This document shows, one piece after another, positions 10,039 through 18,463 of a stretch of 64,000 bases of DNA. The DNA is from Chloroflexota bacterium (GTDB taxonomy: Bacteria > Chloroflexota > Dehalococcoidia > Lucifugimonadales > JACPCL1). The stretch spans positions 1 through 64,000 of the forward strand of contig JACPCL010000035.1 in NCBI GenBank assembly GCA_016179765.1, given 5' to 3'. A program made the position numbers and the translations under genes. Under the pieces are notes generated by a model. That model searched no databases. It had not been told where the DNA came from and saw only the letters and a program-made list of their open reading frames with translations. Position 1 is the stretch's first letter, and every line of letters begins with the position of its first letter.

Positions 10039-10968
10039 ATGGCCTCCGCCAGTCACCCTGCCGCCCTGGACCCTGAACTGCTGGCTTCTATAGAAGCCCA
10101 TGCTGCGGACCTTGCAGCCAGGGCCGGAAACCTGCTGCTCTCCTACTTTCCTCGCCCTCTGGAAGTAGCCTACAAGTCCAAAGACCACGCCAATCCCGTC
10201 ACGGAAGCAGACCGGGCCTCAGAAAAGCTGCTGGTAGAAGGCATCGGCGAGCGCTTTCCCTCCCACGCCATCCTCTCAGAAGAGGCCCCCGATACACCCA
10301 CCGCAACAGGCGAGTTCCTGTGGGTCCTTGACCCCCTGGACGGCACCACCAACTTTCTCAACCGCTTCCCATTCTGGGGCGTCTCCATCGCAGTCTTGCA
10401 CCAGGGTGTACCCGTCGCCGCCGCCCTCTTCATTCCCGCGCTGGCCACCCAGGGCAGCCAGGTGCTTCGCGCCAGAGCTGGCGCAGGCGCCTACCTAGGA
10501 GACGCTCCGCTGAGGTTGCCCCCCGAAGCGGAGGCTTCCGACCGGCGGCTGTCCGCCATGCCCGCCTACTTTTGGGGCCAGTTCAGGGTAAGGCGCGAGT
10601 TGCGTCGCCAGATAGGAGAGCTACGCACAACGGGGAGCATCGCCTGCGAGCTGGCGTTGGTGTCCACGGGCGCCTTGCAGTTCGCCGCCTTCACCTCGCC
10701 AAAGATATGGGACGTGGCGGCAGGCCTTCTGATCCTGCAAGAGGCAGGAGGGCAAACCCTGGTCAGAAGCGAGAGGCGGCAGTGGAAGCCCTTCACCTCT
10801 TTCCAAGAGCCAGGTGCGGGACTCCCACTCAAAGGAGACATCCGCGAATGGGGGGCAAGCCTTCTGGTAGGGTCGCCGGCAACGGTTGGCCTGGTGTCTC
10901 AGGGCCTTCGCCCAAGAAGGGGGCTGCGACGATGGCTGCGACGGCTCATAGGGAGACGACGGCGCTGA
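10039..10968 (+). CDS. Inositol monophosphatase family protein
   Basis: A 309-residue, Mg-dependent sugar-phosphate phosphatase of the IMPase/FIG superfamily. E81-E82, the metal motif 'WVLDPLDGTTNF' (D98, D101) and 'WDVAAG' are intact, so it should be active on inositol phosphate or a related phosphate ester; the substrate cannot be read from sequence. The C-terminus carries an unusual Arg-rich tail that ends in RRRR, which may bind membrane or nucleic acid. It lies six bases after queF and is probably co-transcribed with it. Confidence 0.88.
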   Translation: MASASHPAALDPELLASIEAHAADLAARAGNLLLSYFPRPLEVAYKSKDHANPVTEADRASEKLLVEGIGERFPSHAILSEEAPDTPTATGEFLWVLDPLDGTTNFLNRFPFWGVSIAVLHQGVPVAAALFIPALATQGSQVLRARAGAGAYLGDAPLRLPPEAEASDRRLSAMPAYFWGQFRVRRELRRQIGELRTTGSIACELALVSTGALQFAAFTSPKIWDVAAGLLILQEAGGQTLVRSERRQWKPFTSFQEPGAGLPLKGDIREWGASLLVGSPATVGLVSQGLRPRRGLRRWLRRLIGRRRR

Positions 10969-10988
10969 AGCGCCCCTCCTCGTCCACC

Positions 10989-11142
10989 TACCAGGCCGCG
11001 GAAAAAGGGGGGTCCAGAGGGGCGTCCGCCTCAGGCGGATGGCGGGGGTCTGGGGGTGTCCCTCAGATACAAATCCATCCCCGTAGGCGGATACCTTGAA
11101 CCCCCTTGAGGGGGTTTGGGGGTGTTTTTCAGCCGCCTGCTA
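10989..11142. repeat. Dispersed inverted-end repeat, copy A
   Basis: One of seven related intergenic elements. It begins TACCAGGCCGCGGAAAAA and ends TTTTTCAGCCGCCTGCTA, imperfect inverted ends. Between them are GC-rich hairpins, including the family core 'GGGGGTCTGGGGGTGTCCC'. Its right end supplies the TAG stop (11140-11142) of the minus-strand gene next to it. Confidence 0.75.
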
Positions 11143-11874
11143 CATCCACGGCCACGGCACGGAACGGCGTGGGCCTGGATAAGGGAAAACGGGCCTCTGG
11201 AGCAGACCCTCTGCCCGCCGGCAGAAGGCCTCCACCTCCTGGCGGCTCAAGAGGCCCGCCATCTCATCCCTGAAGCTTCCCGGCCTCGCCAGCCCATCGG
11301 CCAGCTTCCGCACATCCACAAGGATCCATTCGGGTATCGGCTCCCCTGCAAAGTCCCAGATGACGGTGCGCAGCTTGTGTTCCCAGTGAAAGGTAATGCC
11401 GTGGTCAATGGACCATACCCGGCCATCCATGCCCAGCAGGCAGTGGCTGGCCTTGCGGTCGGCGTTGTTGGCAAGCACGTCATACACGCACAGTTGTAGC
11501 ACGCGGTCCCTGTGGCTCTCCCGAAGGGTGAAGTAGTGGGCTCGCGGATCAGACTCCACGTACACCTGCACGGACCCAACCCCATGCTCCCCCTCACGTA
11601 AGATGGTATAAGGCACCAGGCCCCAGCCCAGAGCCTCGCTGAGACGGTACGCCAGGTACTCCCGCAGGTAAAGGGTGCCATTGGGGAAGTCCCACAAGGG
11701 GGCCTCGCCTCTGCACGGCTTGTACACCACGCGGACTTCACGACCCCGTCCATCCCCCACGGTGGCAAAGTAGGTGTAGTTGGAGCCCTGGGGGACGAGC
11801 CGGCAGTCGCGCATCTCGCCCTGCGCCAGCAGGTGGGCCGTCTGCGTGGGTGGCACTGTGACGTTGGGGCCCAA
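11140..11874 (-). CDS. SCO1664-family protein (PI3/PI4-kinase-like fold)
   Basis: A 244-residue member of the SCO1664/TIGR03843 family, distantly related to phosphatidylinositol 3/4-kinases. 'VLANNADRKASH' and 'IDHGITFH' match the catalytic loop and metal-binding motif of that fold. The biochemical substrate is unknown. A TTG at 11874 follows GGAGA at good spacing. It lies nine bases after the DUF3090 gene, the same pairing known from actinobacteria, so the two very likely work together. The stop codon lies in a dispersed repeat element. Confidence 0.82.
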   Translation of the reverse strand: MGPNVTVPPTQTAHLLAQGEMRDCRLVPQGSNYTYFATVGDGRGREVRVVYKPCRGEAPLWDFPNGTLYLREYLAYRLSEALGWGLVPYTILREGEHGVGSVQVYVESDPRAHYFTLRESHRDRVLQLCVYDVLANNADRKASHCLLGMDGRVWSIDHGITFHWEHKLRTVIWDFAGEPIPEWILVDVRKLADGLARPGSFRDEMAGLLSRQEVEAFCRRAEGLLQRPVFPYPGPRRSVPWPWM

Positions 11875-11883
11875 CGTGTTCTC

Positions 11884-12429
11884 CTAAGTTGCCCGTGTCT
11901 CCCCCAGCACAGCATGGCCGTTGTGCTTGGGGCAGATGTGCTTCTCGTTAGCGTTCAAAGGGGCGCCGCACAGCGGGCATAGCGGCCTGCCGGCTGCGCA
12001 CACCGAAAAGGCCTCGTCCGCCAGAGCATCCAACGCCCCCTGGTCTACCGCCAGGCTCAGACGCGGGAGAGCGTTTTCAGGCTCCTCTGCGTCGCTCGCA
12101 GCCAGCATGAAGAGGGCAAGGCCGTCGTCGTAGCCTACGGCCATGCGGCCAGCCTGGAACTCCAGTCGCTCGGAGCCATTGAAGCCTGGCGCGGCATCGC
12201 TGATCCTGCCAGAGCGTCGCCGCCCTCGACGGCGGGCCTCTTCCACCTGGGCGATGAGGTTTTTCAGCGCCACCGCCAGGTTAAAGAGCTGCTCCTTCTC
12301 TATCCACACCACCGCGGTGCTGCCGTTGCTGGCCTCAACCTGCAGACTGAACCGTCTTGCGCCCGGCTGGCCCACGGCGATGGCTCTGATGCTGGACACC
12401 CGGCCAAACTGATAGCGCGCTTCTGTCAT
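11884..12429 (-). CDS. DUF3090 family protein (SCO1665-like)
   Basis: A 181-residue protein of the DUF3090/TIGR03847 family. The N-terminal 'YQFGRVSSIRAIAVGQPGAR' is typical, and the C-terminus has a zinc-ribbon-like 'CPLCGAPLN...HICPKHNG'. Its function is unknown; it is almost always encoded beside an SCO1664-type kinase-like protein, as it is here. It starts at an ATG and is divergent from the Lon-domain gene. Confidence 0.85.
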   Translation of the reverse strand: MTEARYQFGRVSSIRAIAVGQPGARRFSLQVEASNGSTAVVWIEKEQLFNLAVALKNLIAQVEEARRRGRRRSGRISDAAPGFNGSERLEFQAGRMAVGYDDGLALFMLAASDAEEPENALPRLSLAVDQGALDALADEAFSVCAAGRPLCPLCGAPLNANEKHICPKHNGHAVLGETRAT

Positions 12430-12523
12430 AGCCCCCGCTTTACTGCCTCAGGTTCACTCAATGTAAGTGGGCCTCTCCCACTTGTCAAGAAATACTCCCC
12501 TGGCCCAGGTCGGCGCATGGGCA

Positions 12524-12529
12524 TATACT
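12524..12529 (+). promoter_or_regulatory. Candidate -10 box, possibly leaderless transcript
   Basis: TATACT lies ten bases before the ATG at 12539. If it is used, transcription would begin almost at the start codon and give a leaderless or near-leaderless mRNA. No good -35 box is seen at the usual spacing. Confidence 0.35.
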
Positions 12530-12538
12530 TACGCTGAC

Positions 12539-13195
12539 ATGGCCACCTCAGAAGTGATTCTCCCCATTTTCCCCCTCCAGGTCGTGCTGTTCCCCTTCTC
12601 TCTCCTGCCCTTGCAGGTCTTTGAGGAGCGGTACAAACAGATGCTCCACGACTGCCTCCTGGCCGACTCCCGCTTCGGCGTCGCGCTGATCAAGGAAGGA
12701 GCAGAGGTGGGTGAACCGGCAGTGCCCCATGGCACTGGCACCATCGCCCGCATCAGAAGAGTGACCCCCATGGACGAAGGACGCCTTGGTGTGCTGGCGA
12801 TGGGCGAGCGCAGGTTTGAAATCCAGGAGATCGTCCAGTGGAAACCCTATGAAAAGGCCCGCATCAGGGTGATAGAGGAGGAGGCAGGAGATCCTCCGCC
12901 CACGCAGCAGGAGATAGAGGCGGTGCGCGAAAAAGCCGGCCCCTTCTTGCGCTCCATCCTGGGCTTGCGCGGAGGCTGGACCCGCACCGTGGTGGCTCCT
13001 TCCGGCCCCATTGACCTCAGCTTCTTCATCGCCTCGGTGATCCGCAGCGACGCCACGGTGCGCCAGCGTATCCTAGAGGCCCCCACAGCCAAGAAGCGCC
13101 TGGCTATGCTCGGCTCCATCCTGGAGGAAGACCTCCAGGCGAACCTGGGGGTGATAAGGGATCGCTTCCTGCTCAAAGGCGTTCGCCTGAACTAG
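12539..13195 (+). CDS. Lon N-terminal (substrate-binding) domain protein
   Basis: A 218-residue protein made of the LON substrate-binding domain without the AAA+ ATPase or protease parts. 'LPIFPLQVVLFPFSLLPLQVFEERY' is the family signature (given here as adjoining parts of one stretch at residues 8-32). Such free-standing proteins are common but poorly understood; substrate recognition or an adaptor role is inferred. I chose ATG 12539 because homologues begin this way; the frame is open upstream to GTG 12467, but no ribosome site is visible there. Confidence 0.85.
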   Translation: MATSEVILPIFPLQVVLFPFSLLPLQVFEERYKQMLHDCLLADSRFGVALIKEGAEVGEPAVPHGTGTIARIRRVTPMDEGRLGVLAMGERRFEIQEIVQWKPYEKARIRVIEEEAGDPPPTQQEIEAVREKAGPFLRSILGLRGGWTRTVVAPSGPIDLSFFIASVIRSDATVRQRILEAPTAKKRLAMLGSILEEDLQANLGVIRDRFLLKGVRLN

Positions 13196-13242
13196 GGTCT
13201 TGCCGTTGCTCCCTCCGGGCTGCTCACATCGCCCGGTTCCAT

Positions 13243-13312
13243 TTGCTTTCGGTTGACGGCACCGCAGCCTGAAGGCTGCGGCATGATGCCGCCCCGTTTA
13301 CTTGGCGGTGGT
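13243..13312. repeat. Hairpin repeat family 2, copy 1
   Basis: This begins TTTGCTTTCGGTTGACGGC, followed by a perfect 8-bp hairpin CCGCAGCC-TGAA-GGCTGCGG (13262-13281), then GCATGATGCCGCCCCGTTTA and a second stem. The same arrangement recurs at 50761-50848. The paired hairpins resemble the ends of IS200/IS605-type elements, but no transposase is present. Confidence 0.55.
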
Positions 13313-13374
13313 TTCAACCCCTAGCGGATAGTACCCATCACCCCCTCTTGCCTCGGTTTGCGCAGCACCAGTGC

Positions 13375-13380
13375 TATAAT
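13375..13380 (+). promoter_or_regulatory. Candidate -10 box upstream of the SDR gene
   Basis: A perfect TATAAT lies 17 bases before repeat copy B. That repeat would then lie inside the 5' leader of the SDR transcript. No strong -35 box is visible. Confidence 0.35.
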
Positions 13381-13396
13381 AGCAAGGGTTTGCGCC

Positions 13397-13547
13397 TAGA
13401 TAGGGCGCTGAAAAAAGGGGGGTTTCAGAAGGGCGAAGCCCCTTTCACGGGGGTCTGGGGGTGTCTCCCAGATACAAACCAATCCGCCGTAGGCGGATAC
13501 CTTGAACCCCTTGAGGGGGGTTGGGGGTGTTTTTCAGCAACCTGCTA
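13397..13547. repeat. Dispersed inverted-end repeat, copy B
   Basis: This copy runs from a degenerate left end ending in GCGCTGAAAAAA to a right end TTTTTCAGCAACCTGCTA. Inside are hairpins such as AAGGGCGAAGCCCCTT and the core GGGTCTGGGGGTGTCTCCC. It is bracketed by the 14-base direct repeat CTAGATAGGGCGCT (13396-13409 and 13545-13558), which could be a target-site duplication. Confidence 0.75.
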
Positions 13548-13606
13548 GATAGGGCGCTCTTTCAGAGGTTCTTATACGAGGTACATCCACCGCAGGAGGA
13601 GACCAG

Positions 13607-14398
13607 ATGGACATGGGGCTTAAGGGCAAGGTTGCTATCGTTACCGGCGGCAGCGAGGGCATCGGCAAGGCTGCCGCCATGAGCCTGGCCCAGGAAGGCG
13701 CCAGCGTGGTCATTTGCGCCCGGCGCAAGGGGGTGCTGGAGGCCGCCGCTGAAGAGATCCGCCGTCAAACGGGGAGCAAAGTGCTGGGCGTACCCGCCGA
13801 TGTCGCCAACGCCGCTCAGATTTTGAACGTCGTGAGCAAAGCGGTGGAGACCTTCGGACGGCTGGACATCGTCGTGAACAACGCCGGCGCCTCCGCCGCA
13901 GGAAACTTTGAGACCGTGGAGGACGCCGCCTGGCAGCAGGACATGGACCTGAAGTTCTTCGCCGCCATCCGCTTCGCCAGGGCCGCCATTCCCCACATGA
14001 AGAAGGTTGGCGGCGGCCGCATCATCAACCTCACCAACCTGGGCGGCAAGCAGCCCGGCCCAAACTCCATGCCCACATCCGTCACTCGCGCCGCTGGCAT
14101 CGCCCTGACCAAGGCCCAATCCAAAGACCTGGCCAAATACAACATCCTGGTAAATACCGTATGCATCGGCTCCATCAAGAGCGGCCAGGGCGAGCGGCGT
14201 GTAGCAGCTATGCAGCAACGTGACGCTTCCGTGACTCTAAGCGGCTACTACGAAGAGCGGGGCCAGGGCATCCCCCTGGGCCGCGTGGGCGAGGCGCGAG
14301 AGGCGGGCGATGTGATTTGCTTCCTGGCCTCCGAGCGCGCAAGCTACCTCACCGGCACCTCCATTAACATAGACGGCGGCACATCCAACGTACTGTAA
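13607..14398 (+). CDS. Short-chain dehydrogenase/reductase-like protein with altered active site
   Basis: A 263-residue classical SDR fold. The nucleotide-binding motif TGGSEGIG (residues 13-20) and NNAG (91-94) are intact, so it should bind NAD(P). The catalytic Tyr-xxx-Lys is replaced by T157-xxx-R161 in 'MPTSVTRAA', and the usual Ser is T143/N144. It is either a divergent subfamily with other chemistry or not a dehydrogenase. ATG 13607 follows a strong AGGAGGAGA. The class V aminotransferase starts 23 bases downstream, which suggests an operon. Confidence 0.85.
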   Translation: MDMGLKGKVAIVTGGSEGIGKAAAMSLAQEGASVVICARRKGVLEAAAEEIRRQTGSKVLGVPADVANAAQILNVVSKAVETFGRLDIVVNNAGASAAGNFETVEDAAWQQDMDLKFFAAIRFARAAIPHMKKVGGGRIINLTNLGGKQPGPNSMPTSVTRAAGIALTKAQSKDLAKYNILVNTVCIGSIKSGQGERRVAAMQQRDASVTLSGYYEERGQGIPLGRVGEAREAGDVICFLASERASYLTGTSINIDGGTSNVL

Positions 14399-14421
14399 CG
14401 TCAGCTAAGGACTTCAATCCT

Positions 14422-15609
14422 ATGCCCAAATACCTGGATGAGTTCCACCCTCCTACCCGCCTGCTCATGGGCGCAGGCCCCAGCAACGTCAACCCAAGGG
14501 TGTTGCGGGCCATGTCCGCACCCCTGCTGGGCCACCTGGACCCAGATTTCATCGGCGTCATGGATGATGTAAAATCCATGCTGCGCCTGGTCTTTCAGAC
14601 CAACAACAACCTCACCATCCCCATCTCCGGCACCGGAACGGCAGGCATGGAGGCCGCCCTAGTAAACGTCCTTGAGCCAGGCGACACCCTCGTTACCGCG
14701 GTCAACGGCTACTTTGGAGGGAGGCTTTCAGACATCGGCGCGCGGTGCGGCGCCAGGGTGCATCAGATTGACACCCCCTGGGGCGAGCCGGTGGACCCCG
14801 CCGCCGTGGAGTCCGAGCTGAGGAAGCACCCCAAGGTCAAGGCCGTCGCCATGGTCCACGCCGAGACCTCCACCGGCGTCCTGTCCCCCGTAGAAGAGAT
14901 CGCCAGGATTGCCCACCGCCACAACGCCCTGCTCATCCTGGACACAGTGACCTCCCTGGGAGGCGTAGAGGTGGCCGTGGACCGGTGGGACGTGGACGTG
15001 TGCTACAGCGGCACCCAGAAGTGCCTGGGATGTCCGCCAGGCCTGGCGCCCATCACGCTATCGCCTCGGGCGGAGGAGGCGCTCAACCACCGTAAGACCC
15101 CCGTCCAGAGCTGGTACTTTGACCTCAGCCTGCTGAGCTCCTACTGGGGCGACAACCGCGCCTACCACCACACGGCGCCCATCTCCATGATCTTTGGACT
15201 GCGCGAGGGCCTGCGCGTGGTGCTGGAGGAGGGGCTACAGAAGCGATTCCAGCGCCACCAGGGCAACGCCGCAGCCCTGCGCGCCGGCCTTCTGGCCCTG
15301 GGGCTTGAGCTCTTTGCCAAGGACGGTTGCCGTCTGCCCAGCCTCACCTCGGTGCACGTCCCCAGCGGCGTCACCGACGCCAGGGTGCGCACCGCTTTGC
15401 TGCGAACGTACAACATTGAGATAGGCGGTGGCCTGGGGCCTGTGGCGGGCAAGGTCTGGCGCATTGGCCTCATGGGGGAGAACTCCTACCCTTCCAGCCT
15501 CTTCACCCTGCTTTCAGCCCTGGAGACCATCCTTACCGGGGAAGGCTACGAGGTGGCCCCTGGCGTGGCCCTTGCCGCCGCCCAGCAGGTAATTGCCGGC
15601 GCCACGTAG
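14422..15609 (+). CDS. Class V aminotransferase (alanine/serine-glyoxylate type)
   Basis: A PLP enzyme of 395 residues. K200 in 'YSGTQKCLGCPPGLAP' is the Schiff-base lysine, and D174 in 'LILDTVTSLGG' pairs with the pyridine nitrogen. The family transfers an amino group to glyoxylate to form glycine, or makes pyruvate or hydroxypyruvate. The nearby glcDEF operon makes glyoxylate, which supports a glyoxylate role. The C-terminal 53 codons exist again as a decayed copy at 16975-17136. Confidence 0.87.
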   Translation: MPKYLDEFHPPTRLLMGAGPSNVNPRVLRAMSAPLLGHLDPDFIGVMDDVKSMLRLVFQTNNNLTIPISGTGTAGMEAALVNVLEPGDTLVTAVNGYFGGRLSDIGARCGARVHQIDTPWGEPVDPAAVESELRKHPKVKAVAMVHAETSTGVLSPVEEIARIAHRHNALLILDTVTSLGGVEVAVDRWDVDVCYSGTQKCLGCPPGLAPITLSPRAEEALNHRKTPVQSWYFDLSLLSSYWGDNRAYHHTAPISMIFGLREGLRVVLEEGLQKRFQRHQGNAAALRAGLLALGLELFAKDGCRLPSLTSVHVPSGVTDARVRTALLRTYNIEIGGGLGPVAGKVWRIGLMGENSYPSSLFTLLSALETILTGEGYEVAPGVALAAAQQVIAGAT

Positions 15610-15619
15610 GGACATTGGA

Positions 15620-16942
15620 ATGAAATCAATGGGCGCAGGGAGACCACCCCTGTTCTACGGCTGGGTGATTGTGGCATGCGCATGGGCAATGTACATGCTC
15701 AACCAAGCCGCCTTCACCTGGGGATTCACGGTTTTTGTAGACCCTCTGGGAAAGGAGTTCGGCTGGAGCCGCACCAGCATCACCCTTGCCTGGGCGCTGT
15801 CCCTTGGTTTGGGACTCATCGTCAGCCCATGGTTTGGGAAGGCCCTGGACCGCTTCGGCCCTAGGTGGACCACTGCAATTGGGGGGCTCCTTGGCGGCCT
15901 GGGATGGGTCCTCATCTCTTCAGCAACAAGCTATTGGCACTTCTTGGTCTACTTCGTGATGTTTGTCGGCGTTGGCATTAACGGAGCCATTGGACTATCA
16001 GGGTCGGCGGCAGTGGCGCAGTGGTTCAAAGTGCGGCGCTCTCTTGCCATGGGCATCTACTTCACCGGTTCCGGCGGCGCAGGTCTCCTTCTCATTCCCA
16101 CAATGAGCGCGCTGATAGAGGCATACGGGTGGCGCACGGGGGCTGCCGCGCTGGGCGTACTTGTCCTGGTCACCACGGCTATTGCCGCCCCTCTCCTACG
16201 CCAAAAACCGGAGCAGTACGGGCTCAAGCCAGATGGGGAACTGCCCCCTCATCCCAAGCGCGCTGCGGCCTATGCCTGGGACTTCTGGAAGCGGCTCCCG
16301 CTACCCAAACACAAGGGTGCTACCAATGAGAGCTCAACCCTCGCCGAAGCGCTGCGGTCTGCCGCATTCTGGATGTTCACAACCGCGATCTTTCTGCGCT
16401 ACGTTGGCATGGGGGTTACCCAAGTGCACCAGATGCCGCACATGCTGGCGCAAGGTATCCCCCTTGCCATCGCCACAGCCGCCATTAGCCTGTCGCTCAC
16501 AGTCAACATCCCGAGCCGTGTGCTTGTGGGCTGGATGGGCGACCTGTATGACAAGAGGTGGCTCCTAAATCTACTCGCCATCGCAGGCGGTCTGGCGCTC
16601 TTTGCCCTGGCGTTTGTAACGTCTGGGGCTACGGGCCTGGTATGGGTATATGCAGTTCTCTGGGGAGTGGGGCTAGCAATGCTCCCGTTACAGGCATCGT
16701 GGCTGGCCGACACCTACGGCAGGAAACACTACGGAAGCATCAGCGCCACGTCTAACTCGCTGACACTCTCTGGTCGTATTGTTGGCGCCCTTGGTGCAGC
16801 AATCGCATTTGACCTTCTGGGAAGCTACCAGATGGTCCTGCTTATCAGTGCCGCCGGATTTGCCTTGGGAGCGGTGCTCTTGGCCTTGCTTCCTTCACCG
16901 CTGTCCCTGGCTACCACAGCGGCTAACAGGCGCCAGCGCTAA
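15620..16942 (+). CDS. MFS transporter (OFA/monocarboxylate-like)
   Basis: A 440-residue, 12-helix major facilitator. It begins with 'PPLFYGWVIVACAW', typical of the oxalate-formate antiporter/monocarboxylate subfamily, with the loop motif 'GKALDRFGPRW' after helix 2. Substrate is probably a small organic anion; its position beside glycolate and glyoxylate enzymes fits but does not prove this. I chose ATG 15620, just after the aminotransferase stop. It sits between the full aminotransferase and a relic copy of that gene's 3' end. Confidence 0.87.
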   Translation: MKSMGAGRPPLFYGWVIVACAWAMYMLNQAAFTWGFTVFVDPLGKEFGWSRTSITLAWALSLGLGLIVSPWFGKALDRFGPRWTTAIGGLLGGLGWVLISSATSYWHFLVYFVMFVGVGINGAIGLSGSAAVAQWFKVRRSLAMGIYFTGSGGAGLLLIPTMSALIEAYGWRTGAAALGVLVLVTTAIAAPLLRQKPEQYGLKPDGELPPHPKRAAAYAWDFWKRLPLPKHKGATNESSTLAEALRSAAFWMFTTAIFLRYVGMGVTQVHQMPHMLAQGIPLAIATAAISLSLTVNIPSRVLVGWMGDLYDKRWLLNLLAIAGGLALFALAFVTSGATGLVWVYAVLWGVGLAMLPLQASWLADTYGRKHYGSISATSNSLTLSGRIVGALGAAIAFDLLGSYQMVLLISAAGFALGAVLLALLPSPLSLATTAANRRQR

Positions 16943-16974
16943 CCCATGAGGCTTGCGAGACTGGCTTCTGGCAT

Positions 16975-17136
16975 GCAAAAATCTGGCGCATCGGCCTCAT
17001 GGGGGAGAACTCCTACCCTTCCAGCGTCTTCACCCTGCTCTCCGCCCTGGAGACCATCCTGCACGAAGAGGGCTACGAGGTAGCTCACGGCCGCGGCCTG
17101 TCCGCAGCCCAAGCGGTCATTGCGGGCTCCAGGTAG
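16975..17136 (+). pseudogene. Relic 3' end of a second class V aminotransferase
   Basis: Fifty-three codons in one frame, 'KIWRIGLMGENSYPSSVFTL' onward to a TAG, match the C-terminus of the aminotransferase at 14422-15609 with scattered changes. There is no start and no N-terminal part. It looks like the remains of a tandem paralogue whose body was lost when the MFS gene came to lie here, or by deletion. Confidence 0.85.
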
Positions 17137-17137
17137 G

Positions 17138-17192
17138 GGACGCCAAGGGGCTTCGCCCCTTGCCGGGGTTCTAGGGGTGTCCCCTAGAATCC
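17138..17192. repeat. Dispersed repeat, copy C (core only)
   Basis: Two hairpins, AAGGGGCTTCGCCCCTT and TTCTAGGGGTGTCCCCTAGAA, match the core of the dispersed family but lack both ends. The second hairpin encodes the last codons and the TAG stop of glcF on the minus strand. Confidence 0.65.
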
Positions 17193-18463
17193 CCATACGC
17201 CTCATCCAGCAACTCCACCAGGTGCATCACCCGCACCTGGCTGCCAGCCCTGCGAAGCCCCGCCTGCATCTGGATGATGCACCCCGGGTTGCCGCTGACC
17301 ACCACATCGGCCCCCGTCTTTAGGACGGCCTCCACCTTGCGCTCCATCAGCTGGCGGGACATCTGCGGCTGGAGCGTCGTATACAGGCCCGCCGCGCCGC
17401 AGCAGCGGCTGGCATCCTCCATCTCCACCAGCTCCACCCCTGGGATGCGACGTAGCAGCTCCCGCGGCTGCTGCGTAATGCGCTGGGCGTGGGCCAGATG
17501 GCAGGCGTCCTGATAGGTGACCCGTAACCCTTTTCGCTTGTCCGGCAGGGCCAGAGGCAGCGTCGTGAGGAATTCGGACACATCCTTCACCATCTCGCTG
17601 AACCACCAGGCCCTCTCCTGATACTCCGCGTCGTCCTCCAGCAGGTGGCGGTACTCCTTCATGGTGGAGCCACAGCCCGCCGAGGCCACCACGATGGCCT
17701 CAACCCCTGCGTCCAGAAAGGCGTCTATGTTGCGGCGGGCCATGCGCCGGGCACCCTCCCTATCGCCCCCGTGCAGGTTCAACGCCCCGCAGCACACCTG
17801 GGCCGGCGGGACGAGCACCCGGCAACCGTTGCGCACCAGCAGACGCACCGCCGCCTCCATCGTCGGCCCCTGGGCGATGGGCATGACGCAGCCTGAGAGC
17901 AGCCCTACCCGGGCGCGGACCTCGCCCGTGGGGTTAAAGGCTTCGGCGCGGGGCCTGAAGAACCCTTTCGGTACGAGAGGAAGCTGTTCTTGTATTTGGC
18001 CGAGCCTGCCGGGAATCCGGCGCGCCAGAGAGAAAAGGGGCGAACGCTGGTACAGGCGCAGGAGGCTCCCCAGCCGGTACAGCCGTCTGGGATGCGGCAG
18101 CAGGCTTCGGAAGGCCACCCACAAAGCGAGGCGCCTCATCAGGGAGCCAGGATGCGCCTGTTGTATCTGCGCCCGCGTCGCCTCCATCAGCCGGCCATAG
18201 GGAACCCCCGATGGGCACACCGCCTCGCAGGCCCGGCACTGCAAGCACAGCTCCATGTGGGGGACGACCTGCTCCGTGAACCCCACCTTCCCCTCCCGCA
18301 CCGCCTTCATCAGCGCGATGCGTCCCCTGGGCGATTCCGTCTCCAGCCCCGTCTCCAGGTACGTGGGGCAGGAGCTAAGACACAGCCCACAGTGGACGCA
18401 CTTGTACAGGTCGGCGTCCGCCGGCCCAAGGGCTTGCAAGGCTTCTTTGAGCTTAGAGGTCAT
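17171..18463 (-). CDS. glcF: Glycolate oxidase iron-sulfur subunit
   Basis: A 430-residue subunit that passes electrons from glycolate oxidation. Two 4Fe-4S clusters are bound by C22-C25-C28-C32 and C73-C76-C79-C83, followed by two CCG domains ('CCGALNLHGGD', 'CCGAAGLY'). It works with GlcD and GlcE to make glyoxylate. The start ATG overlaps the stop of the upstream unknown gene (ATGA), so translation is coupled. The stop lies inside a dispersed-repeat hairpin. Confidence 0.92.
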   Translation of the reverse strand: MTSKLKEALQALGPADADLYKCVHCGLCLSSCPTYLETGLETESPRGRIALMKAVREGKVGFTEQVVPHMELCLQCRACEAVCPSGVPYGRLMEATRAQIQQAHPGSLMRRLALWVAFRSLLPHPRRLYRLGSLLRLYQRSPLFSLARRIPGRLGQIQEQLPLVPKGFFRPRAEAFNPTGEVRARVGLLSGCVMPIAQGPTMEAAVRLLVRNGCRVLVPPAQVCCGALNLHGGDREGARRMARRNIDAFLDAGVEAIVVASAGCGSTMKEYRHLLEDDAEYQERAWWFSEMVKDVSEFLTTLPLALPDKRKGLRVTYQDACHLAHAQRITQQPRELLRRIPGVELVEMEDASRCCGAAGLYTTLQPQMSRQLMERKVEAVLKTGADVVVSGNPGCIIQMQAGLRRAGSQVRVMHLVELLDEAYGDSRGHP

